From an uncultured Rhodospirillaceae bacterium (GTDB lineage: Bacteria; Pseudomonadota; Alphaproteobacteria; Rhodospirillales; Magnetospirillaceae): DNA of 64,000 bases. Within the stretch, counting starts at the first letter, position 1, and each line of letters starts with the position of its first letter. The stretch lies in the NCBI GenBank assembly GCA_937887565.1, contig CALABS010000069.1, forward strand, positions 77,110 to 141,109, in the 5' to 3' direction. A program made the translations under genes and the position numbers. The notes under the pieces were generated by a model. It saw only the letters and a program-made list of their open reading frames with translations. It was not told where the DNA came from and did not search any database. Positions 9,628 to 19,808 of the stretch are shown here, piece by piece.

Positions 9628-9936
9628 TCACCCTTCCTCGAAGGCGAACAGCGTGTCGAAGCAGGCCAGCACCAGCAGTTCCCGCACCTCGGAGCGCGGA
9701 TTGCGGAGCACGACCTCGGTATCGGCGCGCTCGGCCCGGTCCCGCAACGTCAGCAGCATGCCCAGCCCGGCCGAGTCCATGTAGTCGAGTTGCGTCAGGT
9801 CGATCGCCACCCGCCGCGCCCGACGGGCCAGCAGCTTGTCGATGACGCCGTCGAAGGGATCGCGGTCGGCGAAGGTCAACTGGTCGCGGAGCACCAGGGT
9901 CGGACCGCCGGGCTCGTCTGAAATTTCGTACCTCAC
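9628..9936 (-). CDS. STAS-domain anti-sigma factor antagonist
   Basis: 102 residues, one STAS domain. The motif DYMDSAGLGML carries the Ser (in DSAG) that RsbV/SpoIIAA-type antagonists have phosphorylated. It lies 16 bp after the MCP gene and 4 bp before the response regulator-SpoIIE gene. The HATPase half of that protein is the expected kinase and its PP2C half the expected phosphatase. The final target (a sigma or diguanylate-cyclase-type partner) is not encoded nearby. Confidence 0.85.
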   Translation of the reverse strand: MRYEISDEPGGPTLVLRDQLTFADRDPFDGVIDKLLARRARRVAIDLTQLDYMDSAGLGMLLTLRDRAERADTEVVLRNPRSEVRELLVLACFDTLFAFEEG

Positions 9937-9952
9937 GTCGGTCTTCCCCCAA

Positions 9953-11968
9953 TCAAGTCCGCTGTGCCCTGACGCGGCCGGAAATGAACTCCTCTAGCGC
10001 GCCAACCTGAGCCTCGTCCAGATCGAAACGCACGTGGGTGTTCTGGTCGGTCAACGCCACCACGCTGCCGTGCCAGGCGCCCAGATGCGGAAGCTCGGCG
10101 TCGAACTCGGCGCCCCGCGCGCCCATGGGGCGATCCAGAATGCCGGTGCCGATCAAGGCGATCTCCTGCAGCAGGCACGGGCGCTTGTCGCCGTCGATGG
10201 CGACCGTGGCCGCCACGTTGACCGTATGGCGCTGGTTGTTGTGGCGGTTTTCCTCGGAACTGCTGCGGACGATCTCGTCGATGGCGGCCTTCATGGTGCC
10301 CAGCCGCTGGCGCACGCTGGTGGCCGAGGACCGCACCATGTCGGATCGCTCCTCGGTCTCGTCGGTGGAGCGCGAGACCTCGGCGATCTCGGCCGCGGCC
10401 TGCTGAGTGCCCTCGGCGGCGGTCTGGGCGGCGCGGGCGATCTCCTGGGTGGCGGCGGTCTGCTCCTCGACGGCGGCGGCGATGCCGCCCGAGATATGGC
10501 CGATCTGGTCGATGATGCCGACGATGCCGCGGATGGCGGTGACCGCTTCCTGTGTGGCGGTCTGGATCGAGGCGATCTGCTGACCGATCTGGTCGGTGGC
10601 CTTGGCGGTCTGGTTGGCGAGCCCCTTGACCTCGGTGGCGACGACGGCGAAGCCCTTGCCGGCCTCGCCGGCCCGCGCCGCCTCGATGGTGGCGTTCAGC
10701 GCCAACAGATTGGTCTGGCCGGCGATGTCGTTGATCAGGCTGACCACCTCGCCGACGCTCTCGGCGGCCTTGGCCAGCCCGGTGACGATAGTGTTGACCT
10801 TCTCGGCCTCGGACTCGGCCTGGCCGGCGATGCGGGTGGATTCCTGCACCTGGCGGCTGATTTCCTGGACCGAGGACGACAGCTCCTCGGCGGCGGCGGC
10901 CACCGCGTCGACGCTGCCGTTGGCCTGCTCGGCGGCGCTCGCGGCGGCCTCCGAGCGCTCGCGCACGTGGCCGACGGCCCCGGACATGGCGTCGGCAGAG
11001 GCCAGCATGGTGTCGGCCTCGCCCATCACGCTGCCGATGGCGCCCGACACCTCCTCGTCGATGGCGTTGGTCAGCGCCAGGATCTCGGACTGCAGCTTGC
11101 GGCGGTTCCGCCGGTGTTCGGATTCCTGTTCGGCGGCGGCCTGGCGGACCTTGTGGGCGGTGTCGCGGAACACCTCGACGGCGCTGGCCAGGCGGCCGAT
11201 CTCGTCCGTGCGGCCGAGGCCGGGAACCTGGATTCCCAGGTCGCCCTCGGCAAGCCGGCCCGTCGCCTTGGTCATGGCGTTGAGCGGCTCCACCAGTTGA
11301 CGGTCCAACAGGACCACGGTGAACACCAGCAGCACCAGCAGCAACACCGCCGATCCGCCCATCATGATCGCCTGGTTGCTCACCGAGGCGTCCAGTCCGT
11401 CGCGGGCGGTCAGCATTTCGGTGACCGACACCGCCATCGCCACCTGCATGGCCTCGACCAGGTTCTCGGTCAGCGAGGTCAGGCCCTCGCCCGCCGCCTC
11501 GAAGTCCGCCACCTGGGCGTCGCCGGCCTCGGTGCCCTGTTCCACATAGGCGCGCGCCATGGCCTGGCCGGCGTCGTAGAACGGATCGAAGGCGAGCAGC
11601 ACGCCCTCGAGGACCCGAACCGAATCCGCCAGGCCCAGTTGTTCCGCCATGACGGCGGCGGTGCTCTGGTGGTAGCGGAAGCTTTCGGCGGCTTCCTCCG
11701 CCTTCGCGAGATGCTCGGCCAGCCGCTCGGGCGTCCGCAGGGCGGCGACGGCGCCATAGGCGGATCGCACGCGGGCGATGTCGAGCTGCAGGTTCTTCAC
11801 CGTCTCGAGGAAGGGGATCTCCTCCTCCGACAGGACCGCCGAGACCCGGCCGACCTCGGCGGTCAGCGCGAACTGCCGCAGCGCGATCAGTCCGTTGACC
11901 ACCAGCCCCGCGACACTGGTCGCCAGGATCAGGCCGAAGGCCAGGAAGAACTTGCGTCGGATCGTCAT
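9953..11968 (-). CDS. Methyl-accepting chemotaxis protein with C-terminal PilZ-like domain
   Basis: 671 residues from ATG 11968 ([19 protein letters not shown]), with a ribosome site in AAGGGGTTCCCAAC; the frame is open further upstream but carries no transmembrane start there. A transmembrane helix near 8-30, a helical periplasmic sensor (about 31-205), a second helix (about 207-228), HAMP, then the signalling hairpin with [20 protein letters not shown]. After about residue 565 comes a PilZ-like domain ([15 protein letters not shown], then EIALIGTGI). In canonical PilZ the c-di-GMP motifs are RxxxR and DxSxxG; both are altered here, so c-di-GMP binding is doubtful. First gene of the MCP-STAS-SpoIIE operon. 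Confidence 0.85.
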   Translation of the reverse strand: MTIRRKFFLAFGLILATSVAGLVVNGLIALRQFALTAEVGRVSAVLSEEEIPFLETVKNLQLDIARVRSAYGAVAALRTPERLAEHLAKAEEAAESFRYHQSTAAVMAEQLGLADSVRVLEGVLLAFDPFYDAGQAMARAYVEQGTEAGDAQVADFEAAGEGLTSLTENLVEAMQVAMAVSVTEMLTARDGLDASVSNQAIMMGGSAVLLLVLLVFTVVLLDRQLVEPLNAMTKATGRLAEGDLGIQVPGLGRTDEIGRLASAVEVFRDTAHKVRQAAAEQESEHRRNRRKLQSEILALTNAIDEEVSGAIGSVMGEADTMLASADAMSGAVGHVRERSEAAASAAEQANGSVDAVAAAAEELSSSVQEISRQVQESTRIAGQAESEAEKVNTIVTGLAKAAESVGEVVSLINDIAGQTNLLALNATIEAARAGEAGKGFAVVATEVKGLANQTAKATDQIGQQIASIQTATQEAVTAIRGIVGIIDQIGHISGGIAAAVEEQTAATQEIARAAQTAAEGTQQAAAEIAEVSRSTDETEERSDMVRSSATSVRQRLGTMKAAIDEIVRSSSEENRHNNQRHTVNVAATVAIDGDKRPCLLQEIALIGTGILDRPMGARGAEFDAELPHLGAWHGSVVALTDQNTHVRFDLDEAQVGALEEFISGRVRAQRT

Positions 11969-12280
11969 GTTGGGAACCCCTTGGGAGACCGGACGGAATC
12001 TTGACGGATGACCGGCCGTGGCGCAACCGCCGGCTACATCTTTTTGCTCCTTCCGGCTTGGGCGGGCAATCTGAGCCTTCGCTAATGTAGCTGTTGCTTT
12101 TGGCCAGCCCGCTCGCATAGGCTTTGGGAGCCTGGCGCGGATGGACGCACAGCCGCCGCCCGCCGGCTGCTCAACCAAAGAGGCGGGGCGCCCAGCCCCC
12201 CCAGCAGATGAGTGGTCCGCTCGTCCCGGAAATCCATGCCGTGGACCCCGGGACGGGACACCAGAGAGGGAGGAATTGAA
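11969..12280. promoter_or_regulatory. Divergent intergenic region between MCP operon and soxYZ
   Basis: A 312-bp stretch without a gene, separating two divergent transcription units; it must hold both promoters. I see no convincing sigma-70 hexamer pair and no clear palindrome. The only clear signal is the GAGGGAGGAATT ribosome site of soxY at 12263-12276. Confidence 0.4.
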
Positions 12281-12745
12281 ATGTCCGAGCATCGGACCGC
12301 GGCGGATGTCCGCCGCCGTGATTTTCTCGCCGCCGCCGGTGTGGGCGCGGTGGCGGTCGCCACCCTGCCCCGCATGGCCAAGGCCGAGCCCAAGGATGCC
12401 GACGCGCTGGTCGCCAAGCTGATCGGCAACGCCCAGCCCAAGGACGGCAAGGTCAGGATCCAGATGAAGGACATGGCCGAATCGGGGGCCGCCGAGCCGA
12501 TCTCGGTGACGGTGGACAGCCCGATGACCGCCGCCGACCACGTCAAGACGCTGCATATCGTCTCCGAGGGCAACCCCAATCCGGGCGTTTCCTCGTGGCA
12601 CTTCACCCCGCGCTCGGGCAAGGCCGAGGTCAGCTTCCGCATGCGCCTGGCCAAGACCCAGGTGGTCCGCGCCTACGCGGTGATGAGCGACGGCTCGGTC
12701 CATGCGGCCCGGCACGAGATCAAGGTCACCATTTCGGGTTGCTGA
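12281..12745 (+). CDS. soxY: SoxY, sulfur-compound carrier subunit (shortened C-terminus)
   Basis: 154 residues from ATG 12281, which follows a strong GAGGGAGGAATT ribosome site. A Tat signal ([10 protein letters not shown], then a hydrophobic stretch ending PRMAKA) sends it folded to the periplasm. The rest is the SoxY beta-sandwich. In the Sox pathway SoxY carries sulfur intermediates on the Cys of a C-terminal GGCGG arm. Here the chain ends TISGC, so the Cys is the last residue and the two following Gly are missing. soxZ follows 17 bp later. No soxA, X, B, C or D lies in the window. Confidence 0.88.
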   Translation: MSEHRTAADVRRRDFLAAAGVGAVAVATLPRMAKAEPKDADALVAKLIGNAQPKDGKVRIQMKDMAESGAAEPISVTVDSPMTAADHVKTLHIVSEGNPNPGVSSWHFTPRSGKAEVSFRMRLAKTQVVRAYAVMSDGSVHAARHEIKVTISGC

Positions 12746-12762
12746 GGACGGAGGAAGACACC

Positions 12763-13086
12763 ATGCCTGCCCAGATCAAGTCCCGCATCCCGTCGAAGGC
12801 GGCAAAGGACGAAATCATCGAGATCAAGCTGCAGATCACCCACGACATGGAAAGCGGCAACCGCAAGGACGCCGCCGGCAACGTGCTGCCGCGCCGGATC
12901 ATCAACAAGATGGTCTGCACCTGGAACAACGAGGTGGTGACCAGCGCCGACTGGCATCCGTCGATGTCGGCCAACCCGTTCATCGTCTTTTATGCCCGCG
13001 CCACCGAATCGGGCAAGATCACCATCAAGTTCCACGACGACAACGGCGAGGTCCACGAGACCTCGGCCGACATCACCGTCGGGTGA
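12763..13086 (+). CDS. soxZ: SoxZ, partner subunit of SoxY
   Basis: 107 residues without a signal peptide, as in the family, where SoxZ is exported as a passenger of Tat-borne SoxY. It begins [18 protein letters not shown] and has the SoxZ block [15 protein letters not shown] and the ending [18 protein letters not shown] sits 5 bp before the ATG. The SoxYZ heterodimer would bind sulfur species for oxidation or transfer. A GC-rich hairpin beyond the stop probably ends the message. Confidence 0.92.
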   Translation: MPAQIKSRIPSKAAKDEIIEIKLQITHDMESGNRKDAAGNVLPRRIINKMVCTWNNEVVTSADWHPSMSANPFIVFYARATESGKITIKFHDDNGEVHETSADITVG

Positions 13087-13094
13087 TCGGGCCG

Positions 13095-13175
13095 GGGGGC
13101 CGGCCCCGGCCCCCCTTCCCTACCTCGACGGGGCGGGGGCCGGCCCCGGCCCCCCAAGCCGTCCCTACCTCGACG
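13095..13175. repeat. Tandem duplication of GC-rich hairpin plus gene end
   Basis: Two units (13095-13130 and 13135-13175) share GGGGGCCGGCCCCGGCCCCC followed by TCCCTACCTCGACG. The second unit contains the real stop (13165-13167) and last codons of the - strand CBS gene; the first is a copy of them. Each unit can fold into a strong stem and may terminate soxYZ and the CBS gene. Confidence 0.75.
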
Positions 13176-13608
13176 CCACCACGTAGTGGCGCAGGTTGTC
13201 CACTTCCAGCGCCGCCTCCTCCAGCCGGCTCTTGACCACGTCGCCGATGGTCACGATTCCGACCAGCTTGTTGAGGTCGTCCACCACCGGCAGGTGGCGG
13301 ATGCGGCGGCCGGTCATGGTCTGGGCCAGGCTTTCCAGCTCGTCGTCCTCGTGGCAGGTAAACACCGACGCGGTCATCAGGTCGCGCACCCGCGACTTCA
13401 GGCAAAGTTCCTCCTGCTGCGCCGCGCCGCGCACGATGTCGCGCTCGGACAGGATGCCGGCGATGGCGCCGTCGTCCTCGACCGCGACAAGCGCACCGAT
13501 CTTGTGCCGCGCCAGCAGCTTGGCCGCGTCGGAGATGCTGGCGTCGGGAGAAATGGTGACCACGCCGGGCCCCCGGGCCTTGGCCTTCAGGATCATCTTG
13601 ACGATCAT
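13165..13608 (-). CDS. CBS-domain pair protein
   Basis: 147 residues consisting of two CBS domains in tandem (about 14-60 and 79-130), with TISPDASISDAAKLLA, AVEDDGAIAGILSERDIVR and IRHLPVVDDLNKLVGIVTIGDVV. The SERDIVR and TIGDVV blocks are the usual nucleotide-contact ends of CBS repeats. Such stand-alone pairs bind adenosyl ligands and sense energy state. No partner enzyme is adjacent, so the target is unknown. Confidence 0.88.
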   Translation of the reverse strand: MIVKMILKAKARGPGVVTISPDASISDAAKLLARHKIGALVAVEDDGAIAGILSERDIVRGAAQQEELCLKSRVRDLMTASVFTCHEDDELESLAQTMTGRRIRHLPVVDDLNKLVGIVTIGDVVKSRLEEAALEVDNLRHYVVASR

Positions 13609-13738
13609 GGCGTCTGACCTCCCCGTTATCGTCCCCGTTCTTGTTTGGTGGCGGGCGTGGCGGGCATCGCCGCGCCGCCGAATTTCATAAGGGGGCCGCC
13701 CGCCTCGCCTTCAAGGGACGCAAAGGGAGACCAGACCA

Positions 13739-14899
13739 ATGGGCTATGCCAGGGGCTGGCGAGGCCTTGATTCGGTCTCGCGGCGCCCCCTTATCCCCTG
13801 CATGAGACCGCCGCCGCTCGCCATAGGCAGGATTGTCGCCGAGGGACGACAGGTGGACATCGAGGACCGCCCGGTGCTCGACGAGCCGTTCTTCGTGCTA
13901 CGCCATTTCCGCAAGCCGGGCCGCGCCGTCCAGCCGGCGGTGCTGGCGGTGGCGCCGCTGTCGGGACATTTCGGCTGGATCCTGCGCGACCTGGTGGTCG
14001 GCCTGCTGCCGCGCCACGACGTGGCGCTGCTGGAATGGAAGGACGCCCGCGGCATTCCCCGTGCCGCCGGCCGCTTCGATCTTGCCGCCACCATCTCGGC
14101 GGTGCGCAAGTCCGTGCGGACCCTGGGTCCGGGGCTGACGGTGGTGGGGATCAGCCAGTCGGCGACGCCGGTGCTGGCCGCCGCCGCCCTGATGGCCGAG
14201 GACGGCGATCCGGCGCGCCCCTGCGCGCTGGTGCTGATGGGCGGCTATCTCGATCCACGGGTGAAGCCGACCGCCGTCGAGCGCATGGCGCGGGGGCTTC
14301 CCCAGGGGTGGTTCCGGCACGTCGTCGCCCGCCGCGCGCCGGGATCGGGGCGGCCGGTCTATCCGGCGCGGATGCACTGGCACGCCCTGGGGCGCTATCT
14401 GGCGCGGCACCTGGCCACCGGCGGCGAGTTGGCCGCCAAGCTGTGGCGCGACGACGGCGAGGATCCGGCGCGCTTCCCGTTCCTCAGGCTGTACTCGACC
14501 CTGATGGACCTGCCGGCCGAGTTCGCCGAGGACAACCTGCGCCACGTCTTCCAACAGCCGGCCCTGGCGCAAGGCCGGCTGCGGTGGCGCGGCCGCGCCG
14601 TCAACCCGGCGGCCATCGAGGACATCGCCCTGATGACGGTGGAAGGCGGCAAGGACGACAGTTCCGGCTTCGGCCAGACGCTGGTCGCCCACGCCCTGGC
14701 CTGGCGCATCCCCGACCCCCTGCGCGAGCACCACATCGAATCCGGCGCCGGTCATTTCGGCCTGTTCCACGGCGACAGCTGGCGCACCGGCGTGCTGCCC
14801 GAGGTCGAGGACTTCATCGCCCGAACCGCGACCGCCTGTCCGGTGCGGCTGCGGCGCTGGCGGCGGATGCGGGGACGGCGCGAGAACACCGCTCCTTGA
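13739..14899 (+). CDS. phaZ: Intracellular polyhydroxyalkanoate depolymerase
   Basis: 386 residues; GGGAGACCAGACC precedes the ATG. It resembles intracellular PhaZ depolymerases in GHFGWILRDLVVGLLPRHDV, in LTVEG-type MTVEGGKDDSSGFGQT (catalytic Asp region) and in the catalytic His block SGAGHFGLFHGDSWR. The family nucleophile block is usually VCQPxVPVL with a Cys; here it is GISQSATPVL, placing Ser139 at that position. It would hydrolyse stored PHB granules in the cytoplasm. The phasin gene at 38841-39281 shows the cell makes such granules. Confidence 0.82.
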   Translation: MGYARGWRGLDSVSRRPLIPCMRPPPLAIGRIVAEGRQVDIEDRPVLDEPFFVLRHFRKPGRAVQPAVLAVAPLSGHFGWILRDLVVGLLPRHDVALLEWKDARGIPRAAGRFDLAATISAVRKSVRTLGPGLTVVGISQSATPVLAAAALMAEDGDPARPCALVLMGGYLDPRVKPTAVERMARGLPQGWFRHVVARRAPGSGRPVYPARMHWHALGRYLARHLATGGELAAKLWRDDGEDPARFPFLRLYSTLMDLPAEFAEDNLRHVFQQPALAQGRLRWRGRAVNPAAIEDIALMTVEGGKDDSSGFGQTLVAHALAWRIPDPLREHHIESGAGHFGLFHGDSWRTGVLPEVEDFIARTATACPVRLRRWRRMRGRRENTAP

Positions 14900-14920
14900 C
14901 CAAGAAGCCCGACGCGAAGT

Positions 14921-15517
14921 CTAGACCAGGATGTCCACCAGCTTGGTCGGGTCGGGGCGAAAGCCGGTCTCGGCAGCGGTCGCGGTCCACTTGCCCTTGA
15001 CCAGGTCGGCGAGGCGCTGGGCGCCGGTGTCGAGCCCCTTGACGGCGGTGTCGAACGCCGCGAGCGCGTCGCCCGACAGTTTGCCGCGCAGGGCATTGGC
15101 GCCGATGGCGACCTCGCCATAGGTGGACAGGACGGCCTTGGCGGCACTCGCATAGGGCTCGACGCCCGGATCGACCGCGTCGGCATCGCCGCCGCCGGTT
15201 CGTTCGGCGTCCAACTGGGCGAAGACCCTGTCCACCACCTGCCGCGCCTCGTCGGCCACCTTGGCGATGGTGTCGGCGCGGCCGGTCCGCTGGGCCGCCT
15301 CGATGCGCAGCTTGGCGATCTTGGCCAGCTCGTCGGCGACCGCCAACTTGTCCTTGGTGGACCCGGCGGCATCGAGGTCGGCCATGGTGTAGACGGAGGT
15401 CCGGCCCAGGGCATCCTGGCGCCCGATGCCTTGGGACGAACTCCCGCCATACCGGCCCGAGAACCCGTCCGAGGTGGAGTTTCCCCACAGGTAGTTGTGA
15501 AGATTGCCGCCGATCAT
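14921..15517 (-). CDS. Hypothetical protein, helical, 198 aa
   Basis: I do not recognise this protein. The N-terminal 40 residues are Gly/Ser/Asn-rich (IGGNLHNYLWGNSTSDGFSG). The rest is Ala-rich helix with regular heptad-like hydrophobics (ELAKIAKLRIEAAQ, KAVLSTYGEVAIGANAL, GAQRLADLVKG). There is no signal peptide or membrane helix. It is single, convergent with phaZ (21 bp between stops). Composition and layout resemble the other unknown at 17494-18240; a link to surface or flagellar structures is only a guess. Confidence 0.6.
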   Translation of the reverse strand: MIGGNLHNYLWGNSTSDGFSGRYGGSSSQGIGRQDALGRTSVYTMADLDAAGSTKDKLAVADELAKIAKLRIEAAQRTGRADTIAKVADEARQVVDRVFAQLDAERTGGGDADAVDPGVEPYASAAKAVLSTYGEVAIGANALRGKLSGDALAAFDTAVKGLDTGAQRLADLVKGKWTATAAETGFRPDPTKLVDILV

Positions 15518-15584
15518 GGCAATGGTCCCTCCGCAATCCTCGCCCCAGGGTAGCGGAGGGAAGTTAACATCCGATTAGCAGGCG

Positions 15585-17267
<1,683 letters not shown>

Positions 17268-17493
17268 GGGACCTCTCGCGGAATGGGGTGCTCGGGGAGT
17301 TGGGGCCTGCATAGACGCCCCCGTCATCCCCGTCAAGGACACAAAGCCGCCGCCGCCCGGGGGGGGGCGACGGCGGAGTGCTTCGTGGAGGGAGAGAATA
17401 GGGAAGGTTCTCCGCCTTGGCATGTCGGGGCGGAGGCCGGCGGGCGCAAGCCCCCGGCCGAGACCAAGTCGCGATCGGGCCGCCCCGCGCAGC

Positions 17494-18240
17494 CTACGTG
17501 AAGAGGTCGAGGATCGTGCCGGCCCCGGCATCGTGGCGGCCGACGCCCGCTCGCCCGGACGCCATGGCCTTCCGTCTGGCCAGCGCCTCGTCCAGGGCGG
17601 CGGCGGCCGTCCCGGCGGCAGGGGCGGCGGCGCGGGCGGCGCGGGCCTTCTCGAAGGCCTCGACGCCCGGATCCGGCCGTTCCGGGGTCAGCACGCCGGC
17701 GGCGGCCGCGAGCGCGTACGACTTGGTCTGCACCTCGGCGGTGGCCAGTGCCACCCGGCCGGCCGCCGCGCGCAGCGACGCCGTATCGGCGATGGTCAGG
17801 CCGGCCAATCCCAGCGACTCGCCGTCGAGCGGCCGGGCGGCGATGGAAATGCGGTCGCCGGACGGGGTGACCACCGTCGCCGCCGTCCGCGACAGCAGGT
17901 TGGCACCCCCGACCGCCCCCTCCCCCGCGAGCCGGTCGAGTTCACCGCGCAACTGGGCCAGACGGGAATCGAGCGCCGCGAGGTCGTCGGCGGAAAGCGC
18001 GCCCCGCGCATCGGCCGCCTTGGCGAGATCCTCCCGCAGCGCGTCGAGCCGGGCGAACGCCGTGGCGGCATCGGCCGACGCCTTGGCGACCACCGCCCGG
18101 CCCTGCTCGGCGTCGAGGGCTTCCGTCTCCGGCGTGCGCGCGGCCGATTTCGGCTCGGCGCGACGGTTTTCCCCGGCGGCGCCGTGGGCGGCGAACGGAT
18201 CAGGCGGCCTCCGGCCGGTGATGGCGGAAATCTGTGCCAT
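17494..18240 (-). CDS. Hypothetical protein with weak flagellin-like C-terminal part
   Basis: 248 residues, not recognised with confidence. The N-terminus [20 protein letters not shown] is followed by an Ala/Arg/Glu-rich coiled region (about 45-115). Residues about 120-190 contain [20 protein letters not shown] and [18 protein letters not shown], which recall the NLL and GL-I-D blocks near the flagellin C-terminal helix. Alternatively it is simply a low-complexity helical protein. No signal peptide. It lies between the CBS-DUF294 gene (82 bp away) and ettA on the same strand. A G/C-rich hairpin near 17347-17376 downstream may be its terminator. Confidence 0.5.
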   Translation of the reverse strand: MAQISAITGRRPPDPFAAHGAAGENRRAEPKSAARTPETEALDAEQGRAVVAKASADAATAFARLDALREDLAKAADARGALSADDLAALDSRLAQLRGELDRLAGEGAVGGANLLSRTAATVVTPSGDRISIAARPLDGESLGLAGLTIADTASLRAAAGRVALATAEVQTKSYALAAAAGVLTPERPDPGVEAFEKARAARAAAPAAGTAAAALDEALARRKAMASGRAGVGRHDAGAGTILDLFT

Positions 18241-18322
18241 GGCGCGTCCTCGACGAAGGAATGGTCATTCTACCCCAACGGGCGGCGAAAATCATCCGCC
18301 GTCACCGGATGGGCATCCCCCC

Positions 18323-19774
18323 CTACACCGTGCTCAGCGCGTTCCGCATCACCCAGGTCAAGGCGTTGATGTCCTTGAAGGCCTGCTTGAGCCGGCGGCG
18401 TTCGTGGGGGCGGAAGCGCCCGGGGTCGATGCGGTTGGACAGGGCGGCGCCGGCCTTGACGCTGGCCAGTTGCTGGTCGACCAGCATACGCACCATCAGT
18501 TCGTGGCTGTCGCGGAACCGCGCTGCCTCCTCGCGGTTCATGTGGCCGCCGTCGGCCAGGGCGGCCAGGCGCTCGCCGGTCCCGGTCAGCGCCACCCGGT
18601 GCTTGAGGGCCAGGGTGCGCACGGCGGCGGTCAGCGGCAGCAGGCCCGAGGTCTTGATGTCCAGCAGTCCTTCGTGGGTGACGAACTGGCCGAACATGCC
18701 CAAGGGGGCGCGGATCGTGGCCGCCGCCTGGGCCATGGCGTGCAGGAAGCGCGGCGCTCGGGCCGCCTGCTCGGTGAGGTGCTCGCGCACCCGGGCGGCC
18801 AGGGCGACGTCGCCATGGGCGGCGCGGAAGTCCACGAAGATGTGGACGTTGAGAAGCTCCTCGCCGGCCGCGTCCTTGATCCATCTGTCGATATGGTCGG
18901 CCCAGCCGTCCACGGTATGCCGCCATTCGCGATTGCGGGCCATCACCCCGCCCTTGCAATAGGGGATGCCGACGGCGTCCAGGGTGTCGGCCAGGCGGCG
19001 GCCCGCCTCGGCATACCAGGGATCATCCGAGGCGGCGCCGGCATGGACGACGGCGTTGTCCTGGTCGGCGGCAAACAGGCTCTCGCGCCGGCCGCCCGAG
19101 CCCAGCAGCAGCACGCACCACGGCGCCGGAGCCGGGCCCCAGGCGGGGTCGGCGGCCATCTCCGCCTCGGCGAGGGTGGCGGCGCGGGCGGTGATGTCGC
19201 GCAGCACCGAGCTGGTCACCGCCGCCACACCCAGCCCGCCGACGCCCTCGGCTAGCAGGTCGGCGGCCAAGGCGGGCACCCGGCGGCGGGCGGCGTCCAT
19301 CTCCTCCGCCGAGCGCGCCGAGGCCACCTCGTCGCCGATGACCAGGGCGGTGGAGACGCGCAACTGCAACAGCCCGCGCGCGGTGACCACGCCGACGGCG
19401 ACGCCACGCTCGTCCACCGCCACCAGATGGCGCAGCCCGAGGCGGCCCATGCGGCCCATGGCGACATAGACGAAGGCGTCGTGGCGGACGGTGGCCACCG
19501 GGCTCGACATCACCATGCCCAGCGGCACGTCGGCGGCCTCGCCCCGCCGGGCTGCCACCGCCTTGAGCACGTCGCGCTCGGTGACGATGCCCACCGGGCG
19601 CCCCCCCTCATCGACCACCACCAGCGAGCTGATGGTCTTCTGGCTCATGGTCCGCGCCGCCTCGGCGATGGTGGTGCCGGGCCGGGTGGTGGCCAGCGGA
19701 TGGCCCATCACCTCGCGGACGCGGTGTCGGTACGGGAAACTGTCGATACGCTCCAAACTCGCCGTGTCGGCCAT
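18323..19774 (-). CDS. CBS-pair / DUF294 nucleotidyltransferase-like protein
   Basis: 483 residues. Two CBS repeats (about 18-140; VMGHPLATTRPGTTIAEAA, ERDVLKAV) are followed by a helical linker and a GlnD-like putative nucleotidyltransferase domain (DUF294) with LLLGSGGRRESLFAADQDNA, where the GSGGR and later DxD-type residues are the expected metal/nucleotide site. A helical DUF294 C-terminal domain ends the protein. Proteins of this type are commonly encoded next to acetate/cation symporters and a DnaQ-like exonuclease, as here, and are thought to regulate the transporter; that role is inference from neighbourhood. Confidence 0.85.
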   Translation of the reverse strand: MADTASLERIDSFPYRHRVREVMGHPLATTRPGTTIAEAARTMSQKTISSLVVVDEGGRPVGIVTERDVLKAVAARRGEAADVPLGMVMSSPVATVRHDAFVYVAMGRMGRLGLRHLVAVDERGVAVGVVTARGLLQLRVSTALVIGDEVASARSAEEMDAARRRVPALAADLLAEGVGGLGVAAVTSSVLRDITARAATLAEAEMAADPAWGPAPAPWCVLLLGSGGRRESLFAADQDNAVVHAGAASDDPWYAEAGRRLADTLDAVGIPYCKGGVMARNREWRHTVDGWADHIDRWIKDAAGEELLNVHIFVDFRAAHGDVALAARVREHLTEQAARAPRFLHAMAQAAATIRAPLGMFGQFVTHEGLLDIKTSGLLPLTAAVRTLALKHRVALTGTGERLAALADGGHMNREEAARFRDSHELMVRMLVDQQLASVKAGAALSNRIDPGRFRPHERRRLKQAFKDINALTWVMRNALSTV

Positions 19775-19808
19775 GAGGTCCTCCCCCTGTTGTTCGCGCC
19801 GCTCCCCC

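Noticed and set aside
9933..12026. Long - strand frame of about 700 codons over the MCP gene
   Set aside because: Arg/Gly-rich shadow one base out of frame with the MCP; the MCP frame has membrane helices and the signalling hairpin.
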